A DNA stretch of 12,926 bases, from NCBI GenBank assembly GCA_947070915.1, contig CAMTDY010000073.1, forward strand, positions 1 to 12,926, written 5' to 3'. The notes beneath the pieces are model-generated. The model ran no database searches, was not told where the DNA came from, and was given only the letters and a program-made list of their open reading frames with translations. The position numbers and the translations under genes were made by a program. This document shows, piece after piece, positions 12,093-12,926 of this stretch. The number at the start of each line of letters is the position of its first letter. Position 1 is the first letter of the stretch. Source of the stretch: an uncultured Roseburia sp. Lineage in GTDB: Bacteria > Bacillota > Clostridia > Lachnospirales > Lachnospiraceae.

Positions 12093-12926
12093 ATGAACGA
12101 TTCATTTGCAATTCTTACGGATTCCACGGCCAATCTTCCACTGCCCTATATTCAGAAATATGACATTACGGTCCTGTCACTTAAATATCTGGTGGGAGAC
12201 CGGGAATATCCGGGATACGATCAGTCAGGAGACCAGACGTTCCATCAATTATACGAACACCTGCGGGTGGGAAGAAATGTCACCACTTCCATGGTGAATA
12301 CCAGTGAGGCGTATGAGGCGGCAAAACCTATTTTAGAATCGGGAAAGGATATTTTGTATATTGGTCTTTCCACGAAACTCAGCGGAACCTTTAATGCGGT
12401 GGAAGCGGCGCTTATGAAACTGAAAGGAGAATTTCCGGAGCGGAACATATACGCCGTGGACAGCCTGTGTATGGCACTGGGAGAGGGACTTCTGGTATAT
12501 GGGGCGGTGAGGCGGCGCAGACAGGGGCAGAGGCTGGAACAGGTCTACGAATGGTGCAGCCAGAGCCGCTGGCAGATCAATACCATTTTTACTGTAGATG
12601 ACCTGAACCATCTGAGGCGCAGCGGCCGTGCTTCTGCGGTGATCGCCATGGTGGGAACGGTTTTAAAGATTAAATTGATCCTTCGGATGAGCCAGGGAGG
12701 GATCCTCAAACAGGAGACCAAAGTACGGGGGAGAAAAAAGTCGCTGGATGAGATTGCAAAGAGGGCGCTGAGAGATATCAAGGAACCCCAGACTGTATTT
12801 ATCAGCCATGGAGACTGTCCTTCGGATGCCCGTTATCTCGCGGATCAACTGAGAAAATCGGAAAAGGTGAAGAAAATCATCATCCAGACGCTGGACCCGG
12901 TGATCGGAGTTCACACGGGACCAGGT
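12093..12926 (+). CDS. DegV family fatty-acid-binding protein (right-truncated, 278 aa visible)
   Basis: DegV proteins bind a fatty acid, and FakB-type members present it to the FakA kinase for phosphorylation in the cytoplasm. ATG 12093 follows GAGGGAAG closely, and the frame stays open to the window edge. Motifs are ILTDSTANLP (7-16), TTSMVN (64-69, usually TSQPS-like), GLSTKLSGTFNA (91-102), VDSLCMALGEGLL (122-134), DLNHLRRSGR (170-179), HGDCPSDA (239-246) and the terminal IGVHTGPG (271-278). The family normally ends 10-15 residues after this, so little is missing. The segment KIKLILRM (192-199) lacks the Pro usual in the family's KPIL motif. Whether it is a FakB partner cannot be told, since no fakA/DAK gene is in view. 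It is divergent from the ylbJ-like gene. Confidence 0.93.
   Translation, partial: MNDSFAILTDSTANLPLPYIQKYDITVLSLKYLVGDREYPGYDQSGDQTFHQLYEHLRVGRNVTTSMVNTSEAYEAAKPILESGKDILYIGLSTKLSGTFNAVEAALMKLKGEFPERNIYAVDSLCMALGEGLLVYGAVRRRRQGQRLEQVYEWCSQSRWQINTIFTVDDLNHLRRSGRASAVIAMVGTVLKIKLILRMSQGGILKQETKVRGRKKSLDEIAKRALRDIKEPQTVFISHGDCPSDARYLADQLRKSEKVKKIIIQTLDPVIGVHTGPG

Overview
The window looks like a chromosomal segment of a Gram-positive, spore-forming Clostridia species, probably Lachnospiraceae. This is inference from the strong AGGAGG ribosome binding sites, the sporulation-type YlbJ protein, the DegV and RsmD types, the moderate GC content and the GAVSGG-rich lipoproteins. There are no tRNA or rRNA genes, CRISPR arrays, transposases or phage genes visible.

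Left part (1-8020): a same-strand array of six paralogous secreted lipoproteins. The first is cut by the window edge. They are packed with 12, -32, 34, 37 and 59 bp between consecutive genes, so they very probably form one operon. Each complete copy has a short signal peptide ending in a lipobox (FAGC, LTGC or CAGC) followed by CGGE, then a linker built of AVSGG pentapeptides encoded by 15-bp tandem repeats. A 400-450 residue body follows, rich in Tyr, Trp and acidic residues, that resembles a beta-propeller. It ends in a shared module of the form YD-x5-F-x-WLT/YLT-x2-D. Three subfamilies are arranged A-B-B-A-C-C. The DNA shows mosaicism: a shared 5' block in genes 2 and 5, a nearly identical 3' part in genes 2 and 3, and a gene 3 start embedded out of frame in the end of gene 2. 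I recognise no function. Surface-exposed, recombining lipoproteins are the most that can be inferred.

Middle part (8070-9266): a class I SAM-dependent methyltransferase of the METTL25/Methyltransf_32-like type, 49 bp after the last lipoprotein and possibly co-transcribed. Then follows a gene-poor stretch (9267-9890). It holds one small protein frame with an unclear start, an 18-codon mini-ORF with a hairpin at its start, and two candidate promoters.

Right part (9891-12926): rsmD (16S rRNA G966 methyltransferase) behind a good sigma-A promoter, then a hendecad coiled-coil protein resembling peripheral-stalk ATPase subunits. Convergent to it is a compact YlbJ-like membrane protein, and divergent from that a DegV-family lipid-binding protein cut by the right edge. 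The rsmD/ylbJ pairing recalls Bacillus ylbH-coaD-ylbJ, but coaD is not between them here.
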